A program made the position numbers and the translations under genes. The notes beneath the pieces are model-generated. The model was given only the letters and a program-made list of their open reading frames with translations. It searched no databases and was not told the origin of the DNA. Shown here in pieces: positions 7,235 to 15,282 of a stretch of 36,233 nt of DNA. This DNA comes from Acidobacteriota bacterium (lineage in GTDB: Bacteria > Acidobacteriota > Terriglobia > Acidiferrales > 2-02-FULL-67-57): assembly GCA_016210855.1 (NCBI GenBank), contig JACQTJ010000121.1:1-36233 (forward strand), read 5' to 3'. The stretch's first letter is position 1, and every line of letters starts with the position of its first letter.

Positions 7235-8098
7235 ATGATTGATCTCCACACCCACTCCACCGCCTCCGACGGCACCCTGACCCCGGAAGCCCTGGTTGAT
7301 TTGGCGGCTGACCAGGGTCTGGCCGCCATCGCCCTCACCGACCACGACACCGTCGAGGGCGTTCCGGCGGCTCTCGCCCGCGGCGCCCTCTGCGGCCTCC
7401 ACGTCATCCCCGGCGTGGAGCTCAGCGTGCACTGGGACGGCAGCGGGCAGATGCACATCCTGGGGTATTACCTCCGCACCGACGACACCCGGCTGTGCGA
7501 GCGCTTGGGCTGGCTGCGCGACCGCCGCCGGGAGCGTGCCCAGCGCATAGTGGAGAAATTGCGGGGCTTGGGCATCCAGATCTCCTTCGCCCGCGTGGAA
7601 GGCCTGGCCGGGGGCGAATCCATCGGCCGGCCGCACGTGGCCCGGGCTTTGTTGGAGGCTGGCGCGGTCGGCAGCCTCGGGGAGGCGTTCGGTCGCTTCC
7701 TCAGCCCCGGGCGGCCCGGCTACGAAAGCAAAGAAGAGTTGGGCGTGGAGGAGGGCATTGGCTTGGTCAAAGCCTCTGGCGGGGCGGCCGTGCTGGCCCA
7801 CCCGGCCACGCTCAAGCTCAACCCCGCGGCTCTCGCCGGCTGCCTCAAGGAGCTGAAGGCCTTTGGCCTCGATGGTCTGGAGGCAGTCTGGAGCGGCCAC
7901 AGCGCCCAACAAATGGCCCAATTCCAGGCCCTGGCCTGCAACCTGGACCTGCTCGCCACCGGCGGCTCGGACTTCCACGGCGACAACAAGCCCGAAATCA
8001 AGCTCGGCACCGGCCGCCGGAACAACGTCCAAGTGCCCGACACCTTGCTGGACGTCCTCCGCCAGCACTGCCACAAGGGCGCCGCGGCGGGTGCCTGA
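7235..8098 (+). CDS. PHP-domain phosphoesterase, TrpH/YciV (RNase AM, pAp phosphatase) type
   Basis: The 287-residue protein is a PHP-family metal-dependent phosphoesterase. Visible ligands are HTH (His5, His7), Asp12, TDHD (His37), the Glu in PGVEL (Glu62), His74 in QMHILGY, HPA in the middle and GSDFHG near the C-terminus. This arrangement matches the TrpH/YciV group. Members of that group hydrolyse 3',5'-nucleoside bisphosphates such as pAp and in E. coli trim short 5' RNA ends. pAp is the by-product each time PAPS donates its sulfuryl group, so location directly after cysC fits a role in clearing pAp. The alternative is an RNA-processing or general phosphoesterase role. Nine bases separate it from cysC and six from proS. 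Confidence 0.85.
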   Translation: MIDLHTHSTASDGTLTPEALVDLAADQGLAAIALTDHDTVEGVPAALARGALCGLHVIPGVELSVHWDGSGQMHILGYYLRTDDTRLCERLGWLRDRRRERAQRIVEKLRGLGIQISFARVEGLAGGESIGRPHVARALLEAGAVGSLGEAFGRFLSPGRPGYESKEELGVEEGIGLVKASGGAAVLAHPATLKLNPAALAGCLKELKAFGLDGLEAVWSGHSAQQMAQFQALACNLDLLATGGSDFHGDNKPEIKLGTGRRNNVQVPDTLLDVLRQHCHKGAAAGA

Positions 8099-8104
8099 GA
8101 GCCC

Positions 8105-9829
8105 ATGCGCTGGAGCCAAGTCTTCATCCCCACCCTGCGCGAGGACCCGGCCGATGCCGAGGTGGCGAGCCACAAGCTGCTCCTGCGCGCCGGCTACATC
8201 CGCCAGCTCTCGGCCGGTGTCTACTCCTACCTGTACCTGGGACAGCGCACGGCGCTGAAGATCATGCAAATCATCCGGGAGGAGATGGATCGCATCGGCG
8301 GCCAGGAGTTCTACCTGCCAGCGCTGCACCCGGCCGAGCTCTGGCAGGAGACCGGCCGCTGGGACCAGATGGCCGCCACCATGTTTCAATTGAAAGACCA
8401 CAGCGGCCGCGACTTCTGCCTGGGCATGACCCACGAGGAGGTGATGGCGGACATCGCCCGGCACGAGCTGCGCAGCTACCGGCAGCTGCCGCAGATTTGG
8501 TATCAGATTCAGGTCAAGTTCCGCGACGAAGCCCGGCCCAAGTCCGGCCTGATGCGGCTCCGGCACTTCATCATGAAGGACTCCTACACCTTCGACCTCG
8601 ACGACGCCGGCCTGGACGCGAGCTACAAGAAGCACTACGACGCCTACTGCCGCATCTTCACCCGCTGCGGCCTGCATTACGAAATCGTCGAAGCCCACTC
8701 CGGAGCCATGGGGGGTTCGCAGTCGCACGAGTTCATGGTGGTCTCGCCCGCCGGCGAGGACCGCATTGCCATCTGCGTCAAGGAATGCGGCTACGCCGCC
8801 AACCTGGAGAAGGCCCGCGCCGGCCTGAAGCCGGTCAGCGACCCTCCCGGCGACCCCAAGCCGGAAGTCTTTCCCACCCCCAACGTGCGCACCATCGAAG
8901 AGCTAGTGGGTTTTGCCGGCGTCAAGCCTGAGTTCCTGATGAAGGCGCTCGTCTACGTCATCCCCGCCGCCGATAAGGGCAAGCAGAAAGACCAAATCGT
9001 GCTGGCCCTGGTGCGTGGCGACCATCAGCTCAACGAAGCCAAGCTCGGCGACGCCTTGGGTGGCGCCCCCTTCCGGCCCGCCCACCCCGACGAAATCCGC
9101 GCCCACTTCGGGGCCGCCCCCGGCTTCATCGGCCCCCTCGGCCAGAAGGGCGTCCGCATCCTGCTCGACGATGCCCTGCGGGGTCGGCGCAACCTCACCA
9201 CGGGCGCCAACCAGAATGACCACCACGTCCGCCATGTCACCCCCGAGCGTGACTTCACCGGCGAATACCACGACCTGCGCCTGGTGGCTGATAGCGACCC
9301 CTGCTCCCGCTGCGCGCGGCCGCTGCGGGTGGCTTCGGCCATCGAGGTGGGCCACATCTTCAAGCTTGGGCGCCGCTACGCCGAGTCCATGGGCGCCCGG
9401 GTGCTCGACCGCGACGGCCGCCAAGTGACCTTGGTAATGGGCTCTTATGGCATCGGGGTGGAGCGCATCCTCACCGCTGCGGTCGAGCAGCACCACGACC
9501 CCGAAGGCATGAAGCTCCCCCGCAGCATCGCCCCCTTCGACGTGGTGCTGACCCCGGTCAACCTGAACGAAGAGCCCATCCGCCAAGCCGCCGAGCAGCT
9601 CTACGCCGGCCTGCGCGAAGCCCGGGTTGAGGTTCTCTACGACGACCGGGACGAGCGGGCCGGGGTCAAGTTCAAGGACGCCGACCTGATCGGCGTCCCG
9701 GTCCGGCTCACGGTGGGGAAGAAAGCCGCCGAAGGCAAGGTCGAAATCAGCGAGCGCTCGACAGGGCAGCGGGCAGATGCTAGAATCAGTGAGGCGGTAG
9801 GATTGGTGAGGAGCCGCTACTGCGGCTGA
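8105..9829 (+). CDS. proS: Prolyl-tRNA synthetase, bacterial type with editing insertion
   Basis: This class II aminoacyl-tRNA synthetase charges tRNA-Pro in the cytoplasm. The 574-residue length is that of the bacterial type. The N-terminal catalytic core contains the MTHEE segment (108-112) and motif 2, which spans FRDEARPKSGLMR (about 139-151). An insertion of roughly residues 225-400 corresponds to the YbaK-like INS domain that edits Ala-tRNA-Pro. Motif 3 appears as GSYGIGVERIL near 446-456. The anticodon-binding domain follows (LYDDRDERAGVKFKDAD). The gene starts six bases after the PHP gene and is probably co-transcribed with the sulfur-activation operon. A promoter for the next unit lies inside its 3' end. 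Confidence 0.96.
   Translation: MRWSQVFIPTLREDPADAEVASHKLLLRAGYIRQLSAGVYSYLYLGQRTALKIMQIIREEMDRIGGQEFYLPALHPAELWQETGRWDQMAATMFQLKDHSGRDFCLGMTHEEVMADIARHELRSYRQLPQIWYQIQVKFRDEARPKSGLMRLRHFIMKDSYTFDLDDAGLDASYKKHYDAYCRIFTRCGLHYEIVEAHSGAMGGSQSHEFMVVSPAGEDRIAICVKECGYAANLEKARAGLKPVSDPPGDPKPEVFPTPNVRTIEELVGFAGVKPEFLMKALVYVIPAADKGKQKDQIVLALVRGDHQLNEAKLGDALGGAPFRPAHPDEIRAHFGAAPGFIGPLGQKGVRILLDDALRGRRNLTTGANQNDHHVRHVTPERDFTGEYHDLRLVADSDPCSRCARPLRVASAIEVGHIFKLGRRYAESMGARVLDRDGRQVTLVMGSYGIGVERILTAAVEQHHDPEGMKLPRSIAPFDVVLTPVNLNEEPIRQAAEQLYAGLREARVEVLYDDRDERAGVKFKDADLIGVPVRLTVGKKAAEGKVEISERSTGQRADARISEAVGLVRSRYCG
9758..9786 (+). promoter_or_regulatory. Promoter inside the 3' end of proS
   Basis: TCGACA (9758-9763, five of six) is followed by a 17-bp spacer and TAGAAT (9781-9786, five of six). 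A TGC directly before the -10 makes it an extended -10. The predicted start is near 9793, about 69 nt before the next gene. It would let the DUF4845-like protein and the penicillin-binding protein be expressed separately from proS. Confidence 0.65.
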
Positions 9830-9861
9830 GGGCCCCAGTTCACTGGACGGAGGTGGAGGCC

Positions 9862-10221
9862 ATGAAGGCACGAGGGGGAGGGAAGCTCCAACTGCTGATT
9901 GGGCTGGCCATCACGGCGGCTCTGATTCTCGGGGCTGTCCGCATCATTCCTGTTTACGTCAAGAGCTACGAGCTCCGGGATGCCATCCGCAGCCAGGCCA
10001 AGTTTGCCGGCGTGGAGCGCAAGTCGGCGGATACCATCAAGGAGGAGCTCTACACCAAAGCCCGGGAGTTGAACCTCCCCGTGCGGCGCGAGGCGATTCA
10101 GGTGACCCCTCGATCCTTAGGGGTGCAAATCACCGTTCGCTACACCGTCCAGGTGGACCTGATCGTCTACAAGCCCAACCTCAACTTCAACTACAGCTCC
10201 GACACCTCCACCGCCTACTAA
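9862..10221 (+). CDS. Small membrane-anchored DUF4845-like protein
   Basis: The product has 119 residues with a positively charged N-terminus and one transmembrane segment (about 8-29: LLIGLAITAALILGAVRIIPVY). A soluble domain of about 85 residues follows, probably exported, of mixed helix/strand character, ending in NFNYSSDTSTAY. The layout resembles DUF4845 proteins, whose function is not known to me. I chose the ATG at 9862 over the in-frame GTG at 9853 because GGAGG (9849-9853) sits 8 nt before the ATG and overlaps the GTG. It lies 9 bp before the penicillin-binding protein gene and so may belong to envelope physiology. Confidence 0.75.
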   Translation: MKARGGGKLQLLIGLAITAALILGAVRIIPVYVKSYELRDAIRSQAKFAGVERKSADTIKEELYTKARELNLPVRREAIQVTPRSLGVQITVRYTVQVDLIVYKPNLNFNYSSDTSTAY

Positions 10222-10230
10222 GCGAGGCCT

Positions 10231-12840
10231 GTGCCCGTCCGACTTCGGATTGCCCGTACCTTCTGGACTCGCCCCTTCGGTCGTGCCCTCCTGCTGGTTC
10301 TGTTGGGCCTCTTCCTTCTGAGTGCCGCCGCTTTCGGCTACGTCTGGGTCCACTTCTCCCGCATCATTGACGCCCGCCTGAGTGGGGAGATTTTTGAGAA
10401 CGCCTCCCAAATCTACGCAGCCCCCGAACTGCTCAGCCTGGGCGACGACGCCAGCCGCGAAGAGTTGGCCGCCCAGCTGCGCCGCTTCGGCTACAGCAGT
10501 CCGGACGAGGAGCCCTCGGCCTACGGCCGTTTCCGGCTGCTCGGGAACGGTATTGAGATCCAGCCGGGACCGGCTTCCCTGGTGGGCTCCAGTCAGGCGG
10601 CCCGAGTCGACCTGGCCAAGGGACGCGTCAACCGCATCCTCTCCCTGCGGGATCATGCTCCCCGCCCCTCCTGCCGGCTCGACCCCGCCCACATCACCAA
10701 CCTCTTCGACAGCCGCCGCACCAAGCGCCGCCTGGTCCGCTACGAAGACATCCCGCCGCACTTGATTCAGGCCGTACTGGCCGCCGAGGACCGGCGCTTC
10801 TACCGCCACCCGGGAATCTCCGTGGTGGATGGCTTGCGGGCCCTGTGGGTGGACATCCGCAAGGGCGCTCCCGTCCAGGGAGCGAGCACCCTGACCATGC
10901 AGCTCGCCCGCAGCTTCTTTCTCACTCCCAGCCGCACCTGGAAGCGCAAGGCGGCCGAAGCTGTCATCGCCCTCCAGCTCGAGCGCCGCTTCAACAAGGA
11001 GAAGATCTTCGAGCTCTATGCCAACGAGATCTACCTCGGCCAGCGCGGCAGCTTCAGCATCCACGGGTTCGGGGAGGCCGCCCGGGCGTACTTCGACAAG
11101 GACATCAGCGAGCTGAGCCTGCCAGAGTCCGCCTTCCTGGCCGGGATGATCCGGGGCCCCAGCCGCTACAATCCCTACCGGCACCCGGAGCGCGCCCTGG
11201 AGCGCCGCAACTACATCCTCGAGGCGATGGTCGAGACCGGCGCCTTGACCCCCGAGCAGGCCGAGGAAGCCGAGAACCAGCCGCTGGTCCCCGCTCCCGC
11301 CAATGTGGAAGCCAGCGCCGCGCCCTATTTCGTCGACCTGGTCCGGGATACCCTGCTGGAGCGGTATTCGGAAGAGGAATTGGTCTCGCAGAGCTACCGC
11401 ATCTACACCACGCTGGATCTCGGCCTGCAGCAGGCGGCCGCCGAGGCCATCCGCGAAGCCCTGCCGGAAGTGGACGCCAAGCTCCAGGAACGCACCCGGC
11501 ACAGTAGGACCCCTCCTCCTCCCGTGCAGATAACCCTGATTGCCCTCGACCCGCGCACCGGCCACGTGAAGGCGCTCGTCGGCGGTCGCGATTACACCCG
11601 CAGTCAGCTGAATCGCGCCGTCGCTCACCGCCAGCCCGGCTCCGCTTTCAAGCCGTTTGTCTTCGCGGCCGCCTTCACCTCTGCCCTGGAAAACCCCGAA
11701 CAGGCCATCACCCCGGTTACCACGGTCGTGGATGAGCCCACCGTCTTTGAGTTCGAGGGGCAGCAGTATGAGCCGTCGAACTTTGGGGAGAAGTTCTTTG
11801 GCATCGTGACCGTGCGCGACGCCCTCATTCACTCCTTGAACGTCGCCACCGTCAAGGTGGCGGAGATGGCCGGCTACGACCGCGTGGCGCAGGTGGCGGT
11901 GGCGGCTGGCTTGAACCCGCGCTTGCGACCCACCCCGGCGATCTCGCTGGGCGCCTACGACTCTACCCCGCTCGAAGTGGCCGGCGCCTACACCGTGTTT
12001 GCCAACAACGGCTACCGCGTCACCCCGGTCACCATCGCTCAGGTGCTCGACTCGGACGGGAAAGTGCTCGAGCGCAACTTCAGCCAGCCCCGGCTCGTGC
12101 TCGACCCACGGGTCGCTTATCTGGTGGTGGACCTGTTGATGGATGCCATCAACCGCGGCACGGGTGCCGGGGTGCGCTCTCGGGGCTTCACCGCCCCCGC
12201 CGCCGGCAAGACTGGAACCTCCCGCGACGGTTGGTTCGCAGGCTTCACCTCCAACTTGCTCTGCGTCGTCTGGGTCGGCTACGACGATTACCGCGACCTG
12301 GGCCTGCCCGGCTCTGCGGCCGCCCTGCCCATCTGGACCGCGTTTATGAAGCGGGCCGTGGCCCTGCCCGCCTACAGCGACCTCCAGTCTTTTACGCCTC
12401 CGGAAGGAATGGTCTCTGTTCCCCTGGATCCGGAGACTCTCCAGATCGCCACCCCGGAGTGCCCCGAGGTGCGGACGGAGTTGTTTATTGTGGGGACGGA
12501 GCCACGCGAGTTCTGTCCCAAGCACCGTCCCAGCGTGGCGCAACGGGTTACCCGGGCTCTCTCCCGCGCCATCGGCGTGTTCAAGCCCGGACGCGAGGAG
12601 AAGGAGCAGCCGAAGACAGCGCCCCCCGGGACGGCCCCGGCGCCTCCCCCGCAGATTCCGGAACTAAGAGAAGAGCCGCCGGCTGCCCCGGACCCGCAGG
12701 TTGAGAGCCCGGAAAAGAAGCCCCGCAGCTTCTTGGGCCGGGTGGCCGGGCTTTTCCGGGGCGGCAACCACAAGAAGAAGCCAAAGGATTCCGCTCCTCT
12801 CCCCGAGAAAAAGACCGACCCCAGAACGTCCAAGGAGTGA
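10231..12840 (+). CDS. Class A penicillin-binding protein (PBP1-type glycosyltransferase/transpeptidase)
   Basis: This bifunctional enzyme polymerises and cross-links peptidoglycan at the outer face of the cytoplasmic membrane. A short cytoplasmic tail and one transmembrane helix (about 19-40) come first. A UB2H-like region follows (about 55-120, SQIYAAPELLSLGDD), as in PBP1B. The glycosyltransferase domain has catalytic Glu186 in AAEDRRFYRHPG and the segment QGASTLTMQLAR. The transpeptidase domain has SAFK (Ser471, Lys474), SLN (535-537) and KTG (660-662). The final 110 or so residues are a Pro/Glu/Lys-rich, probably disordered tail. The start is GTG, with GAGG only 3 nt upstream, so translation may depend partly on the preceding gene. 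At 869 residues it is longer than most family members because of the tail. Confidence 0.93.
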   Translation: MPVRLRIARTFWTRPFGRALLLVLLGLFLLSAAAFGYVWVHFSRIIDARLSGEIFENASQIYAAPELLSLGDDASREELAAQLRRFGYSSPDEEPSAYGRFRLLGNGIEIQPGPASLVGSSQAARVDLAKGRVNRILSLRDHAPRPSCRLDPAHITNLFDSRRTKRRLVRYEDIPPHLIQAVLAAEDRRFYRHPGISVVDGLRALWVDIRKGAPVQGASTLTMQLARSFFLTPSRTWKRKAAEAVIALQLERRFNKEKIFELYANEIYLGQRGSFSIHGFGEAARAYFDKDISELSLPESAFLAGMIRGPSRYNPYRHPERALERRNYILEAMVETGALTPEQAEEAENQPLVPAPANVEASAAPYFVDLVRDTLLERYSEEELVSQSYRIYTTLDLGLQQAAAEAIREALPEVDAKLQERTRHSRTPPPPVQITLIALDPRTGHVKALVGGRDYTRSQLNRAVAHRQPGSAFKPFVFAAAFTSALENPEQAITPVTTVVDEPTVFEFEGQQYEPSNFGEKFFGIVTVRDALIHSLNVATVKVAEMAGYDRVAQVAVAAGLNPRLRPTPAISLGAYDSTPLEVAGAYTVFANNGYRVTPVTIAQVLDSDGKVLERNFSQPRLVLDPRVAYLVVDLLMDAINRGTGAGVRSRGFTAPAAGKTGTSRDGWFAGFTSNLLCVVWVGYDDYRDLGLPGSAAALPIWTAFMKRAVALPAYSDLQSFTPPEGMVSVPLDPETLQIATPECPEVRTELFIVGTEPREFCPKHRPSVAQRVTRALSRAIGVFKPGREEKEQPKTAPPGTAPAPPPQIPELREEPPAAPDPQVESPEKKPRSFLGRVAGLFRGGNHKKKPKDSAPLPEKKTDPRTSKE

Positions 12841-12843
12841 CCC

Positions 12844-13605
12844 ATGACGGCGGTCCGTCTGCTCCTGGCGGTTCTCGTGACGGCGCTGGCCGTGGCGGGG
12901 CAGGAGGCGCCGTTGGTGACTGTTCTGCCGCGCCAGGAGCAGGTGCGGCAGCTCGATCTGCGCGCCGACCTGCGCATGGTTCAGAAGCGCTACCTGGAGG
13001 CGATTGACCTCTACCAGGAGGCCCTCCGCCTCCACCCGAACGACCCGGCGCTCCTGAACAAGACCGGAATCGCTTACCACCAGCTCCTGCGCCTGAAGGA
13101 GGCCAGGAAGTTCTACGAGCTCGCCACCAAGGCCGACAAGGATTACGCCCATGCCTGGAACAACCTGGGCACGGTTTTCTACGGGGCAGAAGACTACAAG
13201 AAGGCCATCCGCTACTACCGGCGCGCCCTGCAGGCGAGCCCCGCTCAGGCGGCCATCCACTCCAACCTGGGCACGGCCCTCTTTGCCCGCAAGCAGTTTG
13301 ATCAGGCCTTCGAAGCGTATCGTGTCGCCATGCTGCTCGACCCCGAGGTCTTCGAGCGCCGCGGTCGCTTCGGCGTATTGATGCAGGATCAGACCGTCAA
13401 GGACCGGGCTCGCTTCAACTATTTGCTTGCCAAGGGGTTCGCCTCTCTCGGCTACGTGGACAAGTGCATCCTCTACCTCCGTCGGGCGCTGGAAGACGGC
13501 TACCCGGTCCGGGAAGCTCAGGATGACCCCGCCTTTGCGGCGGTCCGCGACGACCAGCGTTTCCGGGAGTTGTTCGTCGCACCTCCATCCACCCTCAAGC
13601 ACTAG
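12844..13605 (+). CDS. Exported TPR-repeat protein
   Basis: The protein has 253 residues with an N-terminal signal-peptide-like segment (about 1-20, ending AVAGQ). At least three to four tetratricopeptide repeats follow, with characteristic spacing: YLEAIDLYQEALRLHPNDPALL, AHAWNNLGTVFYGAEDYKKAIRYYRRAL and AIHSNLGTALFARKQFDQAFEAYR-like units. The C-terminus contains a further TPR-like segment (GYVDKCILYLRRALEDG). TPRs serve as protein-protein scaffolds, and no enzymatic motif is visible. It starts 3 bp after the penicillin-binding protein stop, so it may help organise that enzyme or other envelope proteins. That link is inferred from adjacency only. Confidence 0.82.
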   Translation: MTAVRLLLAVLVTALAVAGQEAPLVTVLPRQEQVRQLDLRADLRMVQKRYLEAIDLYQEALRLHPNDPALLNKTGIAYHQLLRLKEARKFYELATKADKDYAHAWNNLGTVFYGAEDYKKAIRYYRRALQASPAQAAIHSNLGTALFARKQFDQAFEAYRVAMLLDPEVFERRGRFGVLMQDQTVKDRARFNYLLAKGFASLGYVDKCILYLRRALEDGYPVREAQDDPAFAAVRDDQRFRELFVAPPSTLKH

Positions 13606-13638
13606 CCCCGCGGCCGTGCCGGCTCGTCAGGGCGCTTC

Positions 13639-13647
13639 TGCTATAAT
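13639..13647 (+). promoter_or_regulatory. Extended -10 promoter (TGCTATAAT) directly before the TPR lipoprotein gene
   Basis: The perfect -10 TATAAT (13642-13647) is preceded by TG plus one base (13639-13641). No good -35 is visible at 16-18 bp, which is common for extended -10 promoters. Transcription would begin near 13654, within about 3 nt of the ATG at 13657, giving a leaderless or nearly leaderless mRNA. The GTG at 13648 would lie upstream of the transcript. Confidence 0.65.
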
Positions 13648-13656
13648 GTGTCTGCT

Positions 13657-15282
13657 ATGGGCCCTTGCGGGTCACTCCTTCTTCGGGTCAGCGGTGTCCT
13701 GTTGGTTTTCTTGGGAGGTTGTGTTCCCGCCGGCGCCGATGTTTTCCTGGTCGCTCCGTTTGAAAGTTCGACGCCGCGATCGGGGGCGGAGTGGGTGGGC
13801 GAAAGCTTTTCGGAAGCGCTCAGCGCCCGCCTGGTCGGCTCCGGCCACTTGCCCCTGACCCGGGAAGAGCGGCTGGGAGGGCTGGAGCGCTTGGGTTTGC
13901 CCGCCAGTGGGGCGTGGACCCGGGCCAGTTGGCTGCGCCTGGGGGAGGAGCTCGAGGCCGACCGGGTGGTGCTCGGTTGGTTCGGGGTGGAGGACGACCA
14001 GCTCACGGCCCGGGCTCAACTGCTGGATGTCCGCCGCCTCACCCTGTCGCCCCTGCTCGAGGAGAAAGGCCCCTTCGCTCAGCTGCTCGAAGTCCAGACC
14101 CGCCTGGCCTGGAAAATCCTCCGCTACCTCGATCCCAGCTTTCCCTTCAGCCAGCAGGCCTTCCGGCAACGGTTCCCGCCATCGCCGCTGAGCGCCTTCG
14201 AAAGCTACGTGCGCGGCCTGCTGGCCACAAGCCGGGAGCAGCAGTTGCGCTATTTCCTGCAAGCCGCCCGCTCCGACCCCGGCTACAGCCCGCCCGCCTT
14301 CTGGCTGGCCCGGCTCTATTTCGACGACCAGGACTACGCCGCCGCCGCCCCCTGGTTTGCCCGGATTCCGTCCGACGACCCCCTGGCCCTCAACGCCCAG
14401 TTTTACCTTTCCCTCTGCTACTTTTTCTCCGGTGACGTTGCCCGCGCCACGGAGGCCTTGGAGCCCCTGGGCGACCGCCTACCTGTCAAGGGGGTCTGGA
14501 ACAACCTGGGTGTATTCGCTTCCCGGCGGGACTTACACCCGGCCGCACTCGGCTATTTTAACCGCGCCCTCGAGGCTGACTTCGCCGACCCTGATGTCTA
14601 CTTCAACCTCGGGCTCCACCACCTGCGGCGGGGAGAATGGCAGGATGCGGTTCGGGCGCTGGCGGAGTGCGTGGCGTTGAATTCGAACGATACCGAAGCC
14701 CATTTCCTGCGCGCCCATGCCTTCGAGAAGATGGGGCGGCAGCAGGAAGCCGAGCGCGCCCGCCAGCAGGCCGTGGGCGATAACCCGGCCCTGGCCCTCA
14801 GCCTGGAGCGGCGTCAACTCGACTTCGACCGCCTCCAGCCGCAATTGACCCCCCGCCTGGCTCGACAATTGCCCCACGGCTCTTCCACGGCTTCCACTCG
14901 CGCCCAACACGTGGCCGTTCACGTCGCGCGTGGCGAACACTTGCTCGCCAGCGGGCGGATCGAGGAAGCCCGGCAGGAATTCACCGAAGCCATCCTGCTC
15001 GATCCCGACTCCGAGCGCGCCCACTTCCTCTTGGCTGAAATCTACCAGCGCCTGGGGCGGCTGCCGGAGGCCGTCTCGGAGCTCAAAGCCGCCCTTTGGA
15101 GCCAGGAGACTGTTTCTGCGCGCTTGCGTTTGGCAGAGCTCTATTTGGTCCAGAACCGCCCCGCCCAGGCCCGCGAGCAGGTGCGCGCCGCTCTGGCGCT
15201 CGACCCCGCCAATGCGGCGGCTCGCGCCCTTGAAGCCCAGCTGGCGGCCGGCCCCGGAACCCCGGAGGAGAAGCCGCAATGA
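13657..15282 (+). CDS. Probable lipoprotein with TolB-like N-terminal domain and TPR repeats
   Basis: From the ATG at 13657 the protein has 541 residues. It begins with a signal peptide ending in a lipobox-like LGGC (Cys22), so it is probably a lipoprotein. Residues about 27-150 resemble the TolB-like/FlgO-like N-terminal domain found before TPRs in many Acidobacteria and related phyla. Markers are VAPFESSTPRSGAEWVGESF, an ELEADRVVLGWF strand and an LLDVRRLTL strand. The rest carries several TPR units, for example VWNNLGVFASRRDLHPAALGY and VYFNLGLHHLRRGEWQDAVRAL, with more at the C-terminus. I preferred the ATG to the in-frame GTG at 13648 because the predicted transcript starts between them. 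The stop overlaps the NfeD start by 4 bp. Function is probably scaffolding in the envelope. Confidence 0.8.
   Translation: MGPCGSLLLRVSGVLLVFLGGCVPAGADVFLVAPFESSTPRSGAEWVGESFSEALSARLVGSGHLPLTREERLGGLERLGLPASGAWTRASWLRLGEELEADRVVLGWFGVEDDQLTARAQLLDVRRLTLSPLLEEKGPFAQLLEVQTRLAWKILRYLDPSFPFSQQAFRQRFPPSPLSAFESYVRGLLATSREQQLRYFLQAARSDPGYSPPAFWLARLYFDDQDYAAAAPWFARIPSDDPLALNAQFYLSLCYFFSGDVARATEALEPLGDRLPVKGVWNNLGVFASRRDLHPAALGYFNRALEADFADPDVYFNLGLHHLRRGEWQDAVRALAECVALNSNDTEAHFLRAHAFEKMGRQQEAERARQQAVGDNPALALSLERRQLDFDRLQPQLTPRLARQLPHGSSTASTRAQHVAVHVARGEHLLASGRIEEARQEFTEAILLDPDSERAHFLLAEIYQRLGRLPEAVSELKAALWSQETVSARLRLAELYLVQNRPAQAREQVRAALALDPANAAARALEAQLAAGPGTPEEKPQ

Noticed and set aside
5000-8728. 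A 1242-codon open frame on the minus strand opposite sat, the phosphodiesterase, cysC, PHP and proS
   Set aside because: It runs antisense to five well-recognised genes, has a Val/Ala/Gly/His-rich composition typical of GC-rich shadow frames, and shows no domain. The plus-strand genes explain the sequence.
10117-12543. An 808-codon minus-strand open frame opposite the penicillin-binding protein
   Set aside because: It is antisense to a gene with all catalytic motifs intact. Composition is that of a shadow frame.
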